DNA of 64,000 nucleotides from Streptosporangium sp. NBC_01756 (lineage in GTDB: Bacteria; Actinomycetota; Actinomycetes; Streptosporangiales; Streptosporangiaceae): contig NZ_CP109130.1 in assembly GCF_035917975.1 (NCBI RefSeq), positions 1,178,001-1,242,000 of the forward strand, given 5' to 3'. The notes beneath the pieces were generated by a model. The model saw only the letters and a list, made by a program, of their open reading frames with translations. It ran no database searches and was not told where the DNA came from. The position numbers were made by a program, and so were the translations under genes. This document shows, one piece after another, positions 31,387 to 39,774 of this stretch (position 1 is the stretch's first letter; each line of letters begins with the position of its first letter).

Positions 31387-32909
31387 CGGGCCAGGCGGGT
31401 GCTGAGGCGGTCCGCGGGGGCCCGCCCCAGCAGGCCGGCGATCTCGTATTCGAGGGCGCCGGCCACCCGGCGGCAGAAGTCCTCCGGCTCGTAGGCGGCG
31501 TCGGGGCGCTCGGGGATGATCCGGTCCACGATGCCGTCACGCCGCAGGTCGGTGGATTTCACGCCCTGTGCGGCGGCGATCTCCGGGGCGAAGTCCACGC
31601 TCCGGTACAGCAGCGCCGAGGACCCCTCCGGGGGCAGCGGGGACAGCCAGGCGTGCTGGGCGCAGAGCACCCGGTCGGCGGGCAGGAGCGCCAGGGCGGC
31701 GCCGCCCGCGCCCTCGCCGAGCAGCAGGCAGACGGTCGGGGCGTCGAGCACCACCAGGTCGGCCAGCGAGCGGGCGATCTCCGCGGCCAGTCCGCCCTCC
31801 TCGGCCGCCTTGGACAGTGCGGCTCCGGCGGTGTCGATCACGGTGACCAGCGGCAGGCCCAGCTCGGCGGCCAAGCGCATGCCCCGCCGCGCGACCCGGA
31901 GCCCGGCCGGGCCGAGTGGGGTCACGACGCGCCGGCGGCTGCGGTCCTGGCCCAATACGACGGCGGGAGCCGTGCCGAACCGGGCCAGGGCCAGGAGCAT
32001 GCCGGGGTCGTTCTCGCCCTCGCCGGTGCCGTTGAGCGGGGAGACGTCGGAGGCGCCGAGCTTGAGCAGCGCCCGCACGCCGGGACGGTCGTCCCGGCGG
32101 GAGCGGGTGATCGCGTCCCACGCCTCGATCGGCTGGATCCGCTCGTCCGGCTCGGGGCCGCTGCGCAGTCCCGTACGCGGGGCGCACAGGACGGCCAGCG
32201 TCCGGATCGCGACCCGCCGCGCGTCCTCGGCGGAGACGACGGCGTCGACCAGGCCGTGGGCGAAGAGGTTCTCCGCGGTCTGCACGTCCTCCGGGAACGG
32301 GTAGCCGTGCAGCGACTCGAACACCCTCGGCCCGAGGAAGCCGATCAGCGCCCCCGGTTCGGCCGCGGTGACGTGGCCCAGCGACCCCCAGGAGGCGAAG
32401 ACCCCGCCGGTCGTCGGGTGGCGGAGGTAGACGATGTACGGCAGGCCCGCGGCGCGGTGCGCGATCACCGCGGCGGTGATCTTCACCATCTGGGTGAAGG
32501 CCAGCGCGCCCTCCTGCATCCGGGTGCCGCCGGAGGCGGGGGCGGCCAGCAGCGGGAGCCCCTCGGCGGTGGCCCGCTCGACCGCGGCGGTGAGCCGCTC
32601 GGCGGCGGCCACCCCGATCGACCCGGCCAGGAAGGAGAACTCGCAGGCGACGACCGCGACCCGGCGCCCGTCGAGCAGCCCCTCGCCGGAGACCACCGAC
32701 TCGTCGTAACCGGTCCTGGTCCGGGCCTTGGCCAGCTCCTCGGCGTAGTCCGACCCGGGGGCGGCCGGATCGACGGGGGTCTCGTCCCACGACCGCCATG
32801 TCCCCGGGTCGAGGACGACGTCGATCAGGGCACGGGCACCGGGCCGGGCGGGGCTCATCCCCTGCCCTCGCACGGTGGGGTCCGCGTGGGAGGGGTGCTC
32901 ATCGTTCAC
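31365..32909 (-). CDS. Acetyl-CoA carboxylase-type carboxyltransferase (fused beta/alpha)
   Basis: The 514-residue protein joins a beta-like half (SFLAGSIGVAAAERL, AAPASGGTRMQEGALAF, HPTTGGVFASWGSLGHVTAAEPGALIGF) to an alpha-like half (VVTPLGPAGLRVARRGMRLA, LPLVTVIDTAGAALSKAAEE, LLLGEGAGGAALALLPADR). It transfers carboxyl from carboxybiotin to an acyl-CoA. The N-terminal zinc finger of AccD is missing, and no biotin carboxylase or carrier gene is near. The substrate is unclear. It overlaps the CoA-transferase gene by 11 bp, so the two are one operon. Confidence 0.85.
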   Translation of the reverse strand: MNDEHPSHADPTVRGQGMSPARPGARALIDVVLDPGTWRSWDETPVDPAAPGSDYAEELAKARTRTGYDESVVSGEGLLDGRRVAVVACEFSFLAGSIGVAAAERLTAAVERATAEGLPLLAAPASGGTRMQEGALAFTQMVKITAAVIAHRAAGLPYIVYLRHPTTGGVFASWGSLGHVTAAEPGALIGFLGPRVFESLHGYPFPEDVQTAENLFAHGLVDAVVSAEDARRVAIRTLAVLCAPRTGLRSGPEPDERIQPIEAWDAITRSRRDDRPGVRALLKLGASDVSPLNGTGEGENDPGMLLALARFGTAPAVVLGQDRSRRRVVTPLGPAGLRVARRGMRLAAELGLPLVTVIDTAGAALSKAAEEGGLAAEIARSLADLVVLDAPTVCLLLGEGAGGAALALLPADRVLCAQHAWLSPLPPEGSSALLYRSVDFAPEIAAAQGVKSTDLRRDGIVDRIIPERPDAAYEPEDFCRRVAGALEYEIAGLLGRAPADRLSTRLARYRRLGG

Positions 32910-34056
32910 GGTCCTCCAGCCACGCGAGGATCTCGTCGTTGTGCTGGCCCAGCGCGGGTGGGGCGCCGTGCCGTACGGGGGGCTCGCCGTCGAAGCGGAG
33001 CGGCGGTCCGGGCAGTTCGATGGTGCCGAGCACGGGGTGGTCCACCTCGACGAGCAGGCCCTGGGAACGGGTCTGGTCCCAGGCGTAGACCTCGTCGATG
33101 GATCTGATCGCCCCGGCGGGCACCCCGGCCTCGGCGAGCGCGGCCAGCCAGTGGGCGCGGTCGTGCTTGGTGAGCGCCCACTCCATGTCGGCGATCAGCC
33201 GGTCCCGATGCGCGAACCTTTCCCTGTTTATCGCATATTTCGGTATATCTGGATCGATGCCCAGCAGGACGGCCACCTTCCGCCACTGGGTGTCGTTCGC
33301 CGCCGCGATCTGGATCATGCCGTCGGCGCAGTGGAACGCCCCGTAGGGGGCGATGGAGGCGTGGTGGTTGCCACCGGCCGCCGGCACCTTGCCGCCGACC
33401 GTCCAGGCCGTGCCGTGGTAGGAGTGCACCCCGGTCACCGCGGCCAGCAGCGAGGTCCGCACGACCTTGCCCCGGCCGGTGCGCGTCCGCTCGTAGAGGG
33501 CGGCGACCACGCCGTAGGCGCCGTGGATGCCGCCGAGCAGGTCGGCGATCGAGGCCCCCACCCGGTAGGGCTCGTCGGCGGACGGGCCGGTGATGCTCAT
33601 CAGCCCGGCCTCGCCCTGGACGATCTGGTCGTAGCCCGGCCGGCCGCCCTCGGGGCCGTCATGGCCGAACCCGGTGATCGACAGGACGACCAGACGCGGG
33701 TTGAGCTCGTGCAGCCGCTCGACGGTGAAGCCCAGCCGGTCGAGCACGCCGGTGCGGAAGTTCTCGATCAGCACGTCGCTCTGCCGTACCAGCCGCTCGA
33801 TGAGGGCCTTGCCCTCGGCGGACTTGAGGTCCACGGTGATCGACCGCTTGTTGCGGTTGGCCGCGAGGAAGTAGGTGGAGATGTCGGCCTCGGGGCCGAC
33901 GAACGGCGGCCCCCAGCTCCGGGACTCGTCACCCCCCGCGGGATGTTCCACCTTGATCACATGGGCCCCCAGGTCACCGAGCATCTGCGCGGCGTGCGGT
34001 CCCGCCAGCGCGCGCGAGAGGTCGAGGACGACGATGTCGCCGAGGGCTCCGTGCAA
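32899..34056 (-). CDS. CaiB/BaiF-type (class III) CoA-transferase
   Basis: This 385-residue protein has LDLSRALAGPHAAQMLGDLGA and HVIKVEHPAGGDESR at the N-terminus, NRNKRSITVDLKS, and the catalytic Asp in GYDQIVQGEAGLMS. It would move CoA between an acyl-CoA and a free acid. TTG at 34056 is preferred because GGAGG is six bases upstream; another TTG at 34062 is too close. It is first in an operon with the carboxyltransferase, suggesting a carboxylic-acid activation and carboxylation route. Confidence 0.9.
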   Translation of the reverse strand: MHGALGDIVVLDLSRALAGPHAAQMLGDLGAHVIKVEHPAGGDESRSWGPPFVGPEADISTYFLAANRNKRSITVDLKSAEGKALIERLVRQSDVLIENFRTGVLDRLGFTVERLHELNPRLVVLSITGFGHDGPEGGRPGYDQIVQGEAGLMSITGPSADEPYRVGASIADLLGGIHGAYGVVAALYERTRTGRGKVVRTSLLAAVTGVHSYHGTAWTVGGKVPAAGGNHHASIAPYGAFHCADGMIQIAAANDTQWRKVAVLLGIDPDIPKYAINRERFAHRDRLIADMEWALTKHDRAHWLAALAEAGVPAGAIRSIDEVYAWDQTRSQGLLVEVDHPVLGTIELPGPPLRFDGEPPVRHGAPPALGQHNDEILAWLEDRER

Positions 34057-34291
34057 GATCAACCTCCAGTGGTGGTCGCGAGCTTAGTCGAACCTGAGCG
34101 GAGAAGACGCCTCCCCGCCATCGGCCCGCCGGGCGGCCCGCAGCGTTTCAGGTCCGGGTACGGCATGTCGGAGATCTTCCCAGACGTGCCCCTTCCCTCT
34201 CCAGCCCGTTCCCCCCTGAACCGCTGTGGACACCCTTAAACCTGACGTACGGGTGTTACCTGCCCTCTCTGGAGACTGTCACCATGGGCAG

Positions 34292-34864
34292 GTGGGAGTA
34301 ATCGTCTCCGTTGAGGAGCTCGCCGGAGCGGTCCGGCGACTGCCGCCGTCCTGCGGTCCGGTCCGCGTCGTCGCCGTGGACGGGCCGGGCGGCTCGGGCA
34401 AGACGACCTTCGCCGAGCGGCTGGGCCGGGCACTGGACGCCCAGGTGATCCACAGTGACGACTTCCCGGTGCCGTGGGACGAGCCGCCCGCGGCCTGGTT
34501 CACCCACGTGCGGGAGCAGGTGCTGGCCCCGCTGGCGGCGGGCGAGCCGGGCGGATACCGGCGCTACGACTGGGTCCGCGGCGCCTTCGCCGACTGGGTG
34601 GACGTGCCGGTCGCGCCGGTGCTGCTCCTCGAAGGGGTGAGCACGGCCCGGCGCACGGCCCCGGCCGCCCTCGCCGTCTGGGTGGAGGCGCCCCGGCCGT
34701 TACGGCTGGCCCGTGTCCTGGCCAGGGACGGCGCCGCCCTCGCACCGCAGTGGCAGGCCTGGATGCGCGCCGAGGACGAGTGGTTCGCCGCCGACGGCAC
34801 CCGCGCCCGCGCCGACCTCCTCCTCGACGGGGCCGCCGTCCCCGGCGAGTTCGTCAGGATCTAG
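34292..34864 (+). CDS. P-loop kinase of the uridine-kinase type
   Basis: The 190-residue protein has a clear Walker A (VDGPGGSGKTTFAERLG), a DxD-like HSDDFPVPW and LLLEGVSTARR, the pattern of uridine kinase-like P-loop enzymes. The substrate (uridine or another small molecule) is not certain because the uridine-binding residues are not obvious. The GTG start at 34292 is tentative. The 3' end overlaps the convergent secreted-protein gene by 11 bp. Confidence 0.8.
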   Translation: MGVIVSVEELAGAVRRLPPSCGPVRVVAVDGPGGSGKTTFAERLGRALDAQVIHSDDFPVPWDEPPAAWFTHVREQVLAPLAAGEPGGYRRYDWVRGAFADWVDVPVAPVLLLEGVSTARRTAPAALAVWVEAPRPLRLARVLARDGAALAPQWQAWMRAEDEWFAADGTRARADLLLDGAAVPGEFVRI

Positions 34865-36980
34865 GGTCCGCCGTGCAGGGGGCGTCGCCGCAGACCTCGA
34901 CCACCAGACCGTCCCGGAGGAAACGGGCCTTCTGCACGCGGGCCTCGATGTCGTTGCGCGGGTCCTCGTGGGGGTCGCGGCCGTACTGCGGGCCGAGCGG
35001 CGGGGTGTTGGTCACCGGGGGCACGGGGGTCCCGCTGTCCCAGACGACCAGCGCCGAACCGGCGTACGGCCCACGGGGCAGCGAGCGGAGTCCCCAGTAC
35101 GGTGCCAGGTCGGGACTGCGCCCGTCGGCGAGCGCGGGCCGGCGGATCCGTGCCCCGATCGTCCGGGCCTCCACCTCGGCCGTCACCGTGGAGACCTGGT
35201 GGTCGCCGAAGGCGGCGTGCAGCAGCACCCGGTGGCGGGGGGAGCCGGGCAGCGGGTCGTCGGTCAGGTGCTCGGCGTAACCGTTGGTCTCCGCGCGGTC
35301 CCAGAGCATCTGCAGCAGCCCGAAACAGACCTGCTGCGTCATCCGGTCGGCATAGGCGCGGTCCATGAGCTGCTGGAACGGCTGGAAGTCCACGCTGCGG
35401 TTGAGCAGCGTGCTGTAGTTCATCCCCGCGACACCGAGCACGGCGTTGCGCACGTCGGGCGAGACGGCGACCAGCGCGCCGCCCGCGATGGCCCCCTGGC
35501 TGTTGCCGTCGTAGGCGAGATCGGCCCGCCGGTCGATCAGTGATCCGCCCCGCCCGTCCTGGAAGGCCGGGTGGCCGGCGAACCCGTCCCGAGTGATCAT
35601 CGCCCGGCCCAGGAGGACGAAGTTCAGCAGGCTCTGCTGGAGCCGGTCGGTGACCGTGCCGAACCGGGAGAGGTCGCCGAACACGCTCGCCACGTGCTGG
35701 ACGTCCTCGTCCGCCATGCCGATCCACTTCGTCGCGCAGAACATGAAGCCGTGCTCGGCGGCCATCGCCCGCACGTTGTCGGCGCGTACCTCGGTGGCCC
35801 TGCCGAGCAGGCCGTGGCCGTACAGAGAGGGCCGCGCGGGCCGGGTGAACGCCGAGCGCGGGATCTCACACTGGTACTGCGCCTTCACCGTGTCGCCGAG
35901 CGGGCGCGGCAGCCCGTCGGGGCCCCGGTTGAGGTTCGAGCCGGGAGGGCCGCCCGGACGGTCGAGATAGTTCGGGACCAGGATCTCACCGGCGACCTCA
36001 CGGGCGATGGAGGAGTCCTGCTCGGGGGTGAGGTCGGTGACGGAGGTGACGGTGAACTTCGGCGAGCGGCCGCCGAGCGCCCGCAGCGTCCGGTCCCGCA
36101 TGGTCAGCACGGGGCCGGCGATGCCCTGCTCGCTGGCCACGGTGAAGTCCCAGGCCAGCTGGAGTCCCGCGGCGTCCACCCCGGCTCTGGCGAGATCGCC
36201 GAGCGTACGGCGGAGCGCGTGCTGCCGCCCGGCGAGCGGGTCACCGGAGGGGAGGCCGTCGCCGAGGAGTCTGGCGAAGGTCGCGGTGACCGGCAGGGTC
36301 TCGCCCGCGGCGTCCTTCAGCCCTCTCAGCGCGACGGCGTAGCGGTGTCCCTCGCGGAGATTCCGCGCCGGTCTGACGATCAGCGCCTGGCGGGCCGGGT
36401 CGGTGGCGCCCGCGTCGAGTTCCGCCCAGTACGGCCAGCGTTCCCCGGTCCGGGTGTCGACGATCACGATGGGGGCGTCGCGGCGCAGGGACCACCCGAC
36501 GTCGGTGACGGGCGCGGCCCCTGTCGTGGCCAGGTCGAGGCCGGGCACGTGGGCGAGCAGCGCCGATCCCGGGGAGAAGCCGTCGGCCGCGTTCCACTGG
36601 GCGGGGTCGATCGGGGTGCCCGCCGCGTTGCGGGGCATGGCCTCGGCGGAGAGGGTGACCCGCAGCCCGGTGCGGGTGCGGGCACCCTTGGTGAACCAGT
36701 CGTTGGGGAAGGGCAGCAGGCACTCGGGGCCGGCGATCGGATCGCAGCCGGCGGGGGACGTCGGGGCCGGGGCCGTCGGTGTCAGGGACGTCGGGGCCGG
36801 GGCCGGGGCCGGGGACGTCGGTGTCAGGGTCGGGGCCGGTGTCGGGGCCGTCGGTGTCGGGACCGGGGACGCGGCTCCCGCTGGAGGCGCGTCGCCGGTG
36901 GCGGGACCGGCCCACGCGGGTAAGGCCGTCACCGAGGTCATGGCCAGCACGGAAACCACCAGCACCACGCGCAGCCGCAT
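34854..36980 (-). CDS. Secreted alpha/beta-hydrolase-like protein
   Basis: The 708-residue protein has a signal peptide (MRLRVVLVVSVLAMTSVTALPAWA) ending in a normal AxA cleavage site, written here only by position 1-24. A Pro/Thr/Ala/Ser linker (about 30-76) made of short tandem repeats follows. The mature part contains YGHGLLG and a nucleophile-elbow-like GNSQGAIAGG, so it is likely an extracellular esterase or lipase-like enzyme. Substrate and catalytic Asp/His are not certain. The cysteines, several in close pairs, suggest disulphides. Confidence 0.78.
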   Translation of the reverse strand: MRLRVVLVVSVLAMTSVTALPAWAGPATGDAPPAGAASPVPTPTAPTPAPTLTPTSPAPAPAPTSLTPTAPAPTSPAGCDPIAGPECLLPFPNDWFTKGARTRTGLRVTLSAEAMPRNAAGTPIDPAQWNAADGFSPGSALLAHVPGLDLATTGAAPVTDVGWSLRRDAPIVIVDTRTGERWPYWAELDAGATDPARQALIVRPARNLREGHRYAVALRGLKDAAGETLPVTATFARLLGDGLPSGDPLAGRQHALRRTLGDLARAGVDAAGLQLAWDFTVASEQGIAGPVLTMRDRTLRALGGRSPKFTVTSVTDLTPEQDSSIAREVAGEILVPNYLDRPGGPPGSNLNRGPDGLPRPLGDTVKAQYQCEIPRSAFTRPARPSLYGHGLLGRATEVRADNVRAMAAEHGFMFCATKWIGMADEDVQHVASVFGDLSRFGTVTDRLQQSLLNFVLLGRAMITRDGFAGHPAFQDGRGGSLIDRRADLAYDGNSQGAIAGGALVAVSPDVRNAVLGVAGMNYSTLLNRSVDFQPFQQLMDRAYADRMTQQVCFGLLQMLWDRAETNGYAEHLTDDPLPGSPRHRVLLHAAFGDHQVSTVTAEVEARTIGARIRRPALADGRSPDLAPYWGLRSLPRGPYAGSALVVWDSGTPVPPVTNTPPLGPQYGRDPHEDPRNDIEARVQKARFLRDGLVVEVCGDAPCTADPRS
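36752..36877 (-). repeat. Pro/Thr linker repeats in the secreted hydrolase
   Basis: Short in-frame units of the type GTCGGGGCCGGG and GTCGGTGTCAGG alternate over about 125 bp and encode the TPAP/APTS linker between the signal peptide and the enzyme domain. Such GC-rich repeats are slippage-prone. Confidence 0.75.
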
Positions 36981-37064
36981 GCGCCCCTCCTCGGACCTGA
37001 GATGGATCTAGGCGCAGCAGATCCCAGGACGGCACACCCGTCAATGGCTGCACGGCAACCAGCG

Positions 37065-37718
37065 CTAAAACGTCACGCTTCCCAGATGGCCGACATCGTT
37101 GAAAATCTCCGGACGAGTGCCCCTCCAGGCAGAGACCGAGGCGTTGCGGACCGGCAGGAACGCGTCCAGGGAGTCCAGCGGAACCCCCTCGATCACGTGT
37201 TTGACCATCAGCACCACCGCGTCGTGCGCGACGATCAGCACCCGCCGGCCGGCGCACTCGGCGTGCAGGTTCGCGAGGACCTCCCGCACCCGGCCGGCGA
37301 CGTCGGGGATGCTCTCCCCCTCCGGCGCCCGGTAGCTGTACCGCCGGGAGACCAGCGCCTCGGCCTCTTCGGGAAACCGCTCCCTGATCGCCGTCAGGTT
37401 CATCCCCGACAGGGTGCCCATCTCCCGGTCCCGCAGCCGCGCCTCCAGCCGGAACTCCGGAGCCACGTCCAACTCGGCCGCGATGAGCTCCCAGGTCTGC
37501 ACGGCCCGCCGGTACGGAGAGCACCGCACCACCTCGGGCGCCCCCTCGGCGGACAGGCGTCTCCCCAGTTCGGTGGCCTGCCGCCGGCCGAGCGGGCTGA
37601 GCGGCGTGCCGTGATCGGGCTCCCCCGGATCGACGGCCGCCCCGGTGGCCGCCGCCTCGTCGAAGGCGGCGTTGGACGCGCTCTGGCCGTGCCGTACCGC
37701 GATGATCACAGAAGGCAT
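37065..37718 (-). CDS. Histidine phosphatase family protein
   Basis: The 217-residue protein has the catalytic RHGQSASN at the N-terminus (VIIAVRHGQ), the second Arg in CSPYRRAVQT, Glu in LRDREMGTLSG and the second His in LIVAHDAVVL. It is of the phosphoglycerate-mutase-like branch-1 type, and could be a phosphatase or a mutase; the substrate is not readable. ATG at 37718 fixes the normal start. Confidence 0.88.
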   Translation of the reverse strand: MPSVIIAVRHGQSASNAAFDEAAATGAAVDPGEPDHGTPLSPLGRRQATELGRRLSAEGAPEVVRCSPYRRAVQTWELIAAELDVAPEFRLEARLRDREMGTLSGMNLTAIRERFPEEAEALVSRRYSYRAPEGESIPDVAGRVREVLANLHAECAGRRVLIVAHDAVVLMVKHVIEGVPLDSLDAFLPVRNASVSAWRGTRPEIFNDVGHLGSVTF

Positions 37719-37758
37719 GGCTCCAGCCGAACCGTCCCGGTGCCCCGCAAACAAGGCC

Positions 37759-39615
37759 TCACTCCGCAAAGTCCACCTCCGCGTGCGGCAGGCCGCCGGA
37801 CAGCGTGGGGAAGCCCGGCCCCCGGTCGAAGAACGGCGCGTCGGCGGGCAGCAGGGCTCGGAGTTCGGCGCGGCGCAGGGCGGTGGCCTCGTCGTCGACG
37901 TGCGGCTCGTCGCCGGAGCCGTACAGGACGACCCCGTAGTCGTCGCGGGCGCCCTCGGCCGAGACCTTGCCGTCCCGGACGTCGGCGGCCACCAGCGCCG
38001 GGTCGCGCTCCAGCGGCGAGCCCCAGCCGCCGCCCCCGGTGGTGCGCACCCGGATGACCTCACCGGCGCGGACCGGCGAGTCGTCCACCAGGCCCTCCAT
38101 CGGCCGCCCCTCGATCTCCACGACGAACGGCTTGCCGGCCCGGCCGCCGTTCACCCCCCAGCAGGACAGGATCGAACGGTCGGCGATGGACATGAAGGAG
38201 GCGTCGCGCAGCATCCGCAGGTGTTTGTCGTAGCCGAGACCGCCCCGGTAGAGGCCGGGACCGCCGGAGTCACGGGCCAGTCCGAGCCGTTCGACCCGGA
38301 ACGGCCAGCGGGACTCGGCGAACTCGACGGGGATGTTGCGCGAGTCGGGGACGACGTGGATGGTGTCCTCGCCGTCGGCGTACCACCGGCCGCCGGAACC
38401 GCCGCCCAGGACCTCCCTCATCAGGTACGGCGTGCCGTCGGCGTCGACGCCGTGGACGCCGGTGTAGCGGATGGTCTCCTGGTCGGCGGGCATCCGGCCG
38501 CCGGTGGCCTTGGCCAGCACCCCGGCCAGGACGCCGAGCAGCCGCAGGATCACGAACGTCCGGGCGTTCGTGGGGGCCGGGAAGATCGGGGTGAGCAGCG
38601 TCCCCTTCTGCGGGAACCGCATCTCGATGAGCGGGACGACGCCCTCGTTGACGTCCAGTTCGGCCATCCGCTCGGGCGTCTCGGCCAGGTTGCGCAGGAT
38701 CGGCGCGAGCCACTTCTTCAGGAACACCCCGTCGGCGTAGTCGCCCGCGTGGTTGATCGGCCCCTTGGCCTGCGGGGACGTGCCGGTGAAGTCGATGACG
38801 AGCGGAGCGGGGGCGGTGTGGTCGACGGTGAGGGTGATCCGCTGGGCGTGCAGCCGGGGCTCGTCCACGCCGTCGTGCTCGGCGTAGTCCTCCCACACGT
38901 GGACGCCCTCGGGGATCCGGGCCAGCAGTTCCCGGCGGAACGTCTCGGTGGTCTTGGCGATGATCGCGTCGAAGCACGCCTCGACCGCCTCGCGCCCGTA
39001 GCGGTCGAACAGCTCCCCCAGCCGCCGCGCGCCCATCAGGCAGGCCGAGCACTCGGCGTCCAGGTCCCCGGCGAGCGAGTCGGGCATCCGCGAGTTGCGC
39101 GTCATGATCGTGAGGGCCGCCCGGTTGGGCACGCCCCGGTCCCACAGCTTGATCGGCGGAACCATCAGCCCCTCCTCGAACACGCTGCGCGCGTGCGAGG
39201 GCATCGAGCCCGGGACCGCCCCGCCGATGTCGTCGTGATGGCCGAACGCCTGCACGAAGGCGACCACCGCGCCGTCGTGGAAGACCGGGACCGTCACACA
39301 CAGGTCGGGCAGGTGCCCGATGCCGCCCTCGGACAGGTAGACGTCGTTGTGGAAGAACACGTCACCGGGGTTCATCTCGGCCACCGGGAAGTCCCTGACC
39401 ACGGGCTGGACCAGCGCCGAGTAGGACCTGCCGGTCAGCTTGCGCAGCCGTACGTCGTGGATGCCCGCCCGGAAGTCGTGCGCGTCACGGATCATCGGCG
39501 AGCGGGCCGTGCGCGCGATGGCGGTCTCGACCTCCCTCTCCACCGACGAGAGCGTCCCCTCCACGATCTCCACCAGCACCGGATCGGCACCGCTCGTCGA
39601 CTGCTCCGCACTCAC
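37759..39615 (-). CDS. hyuB: Hydantoinase B / 5-oxoprolinase B-type subunit
   Basis: The 618-residue protein has HDFRAGIHDVRLRKLTGRSYSALVQP near the N-terminus, then GDVFFHNDVYLSEGGIGHLPDL and FGHHDDIGGAVPGSMP (metal-binding-type His/Asp). The C-terminus has GGGGWGSPLERDP. It pairs with HyuA to form an ATP-dependent N-methylhydantoinase or 5-oxoprolinase, which opens a cyclic imide. It starts at GTG 39615 and follows hyuA after a repetitive gap. Confidence 0.88.
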   Translation of the reverse strand: MSAEQSTSGADPVLVEIVEGTLSSVEREVETAIARTARSPMIRDAHDFRAGIHDVRLRKLTGRSYSALVQPVVRDFPVAEMNPGDVFFHNDVYLSEGGIGHLPDLCVTVPVFHDGAVVAFVQAFGHHDDIGGAVPGSMPSHARSVFEEGLMVPPIKLWDRGVPNRAALTIMTRNSRMPDSLAGDLDAECSACLMGARRLGELFDRYGREAVEACFDAIIAKTTETFRRELLARIPEGVHVWEDYAEHDGVDEPRLHAQRITLTVDHTAPAPLVIDFTGTSPQAKGPINHAGDYADGVFLKKWLAPILRNLAETPERMAELDVNEGVVPLIEMRFPQKGTLLTPIFPAPTNARTFVILRLLGVLAGVLAKATGGRMPADQETIRYTGVHGVDADGTPYLMREVLGGGSGGRWYADGEDTIHVVPDSRNIPVEFAESRWPFRVERLGLARDSGGPGLYRGGLGYDKHLRMLRDASFMSIADRSILSCWGVNGGRAGKPFVVEIEGRPMEGLVDDSPVRAGEVIRVRTTGGGGWGSPLERDPALVAADVRDGKVSAEGARDDYGVVLYGSGDEPHVDDEATALRRAELRALLPADAPFFDRGPGFPTLSGGLPHAEVDFAE

Positions 39616-39616
39616 T

Positions 39617-39774
39617 GGCCGCTCACCCCTTCCGCCTGTTCGTCCCTTCCGGACCACTCCACTCGCCCCGCCGGGCCCGCTCCCCTCGTCCCATCCGGAC
39701 CACTCGGCTCGCTCTTGCTCGCCCGCTCCCCGCTCATCCCGCCGGGGCCGTCCGCCCGTCGGCCGCTCACCCCT
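39617..39774 (-). repeat. Repeat-bearing spacer between hyuA and hyuB
   Basis: The 14-bp sequence GGCCGCTCACCCCT occurs at 39617-39630 and 39761-39774, exactly 144 bp apart. The far copy covers the hyuA stop; the near copy gives hyuB its ribosome site. Inside, the 20-bp segment at 39641-39660 is repeated with two changes at 39687-39706. The spacer looks like an insertion or duplication that separated two formerly adjacent genes. Confidence 0.75.
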
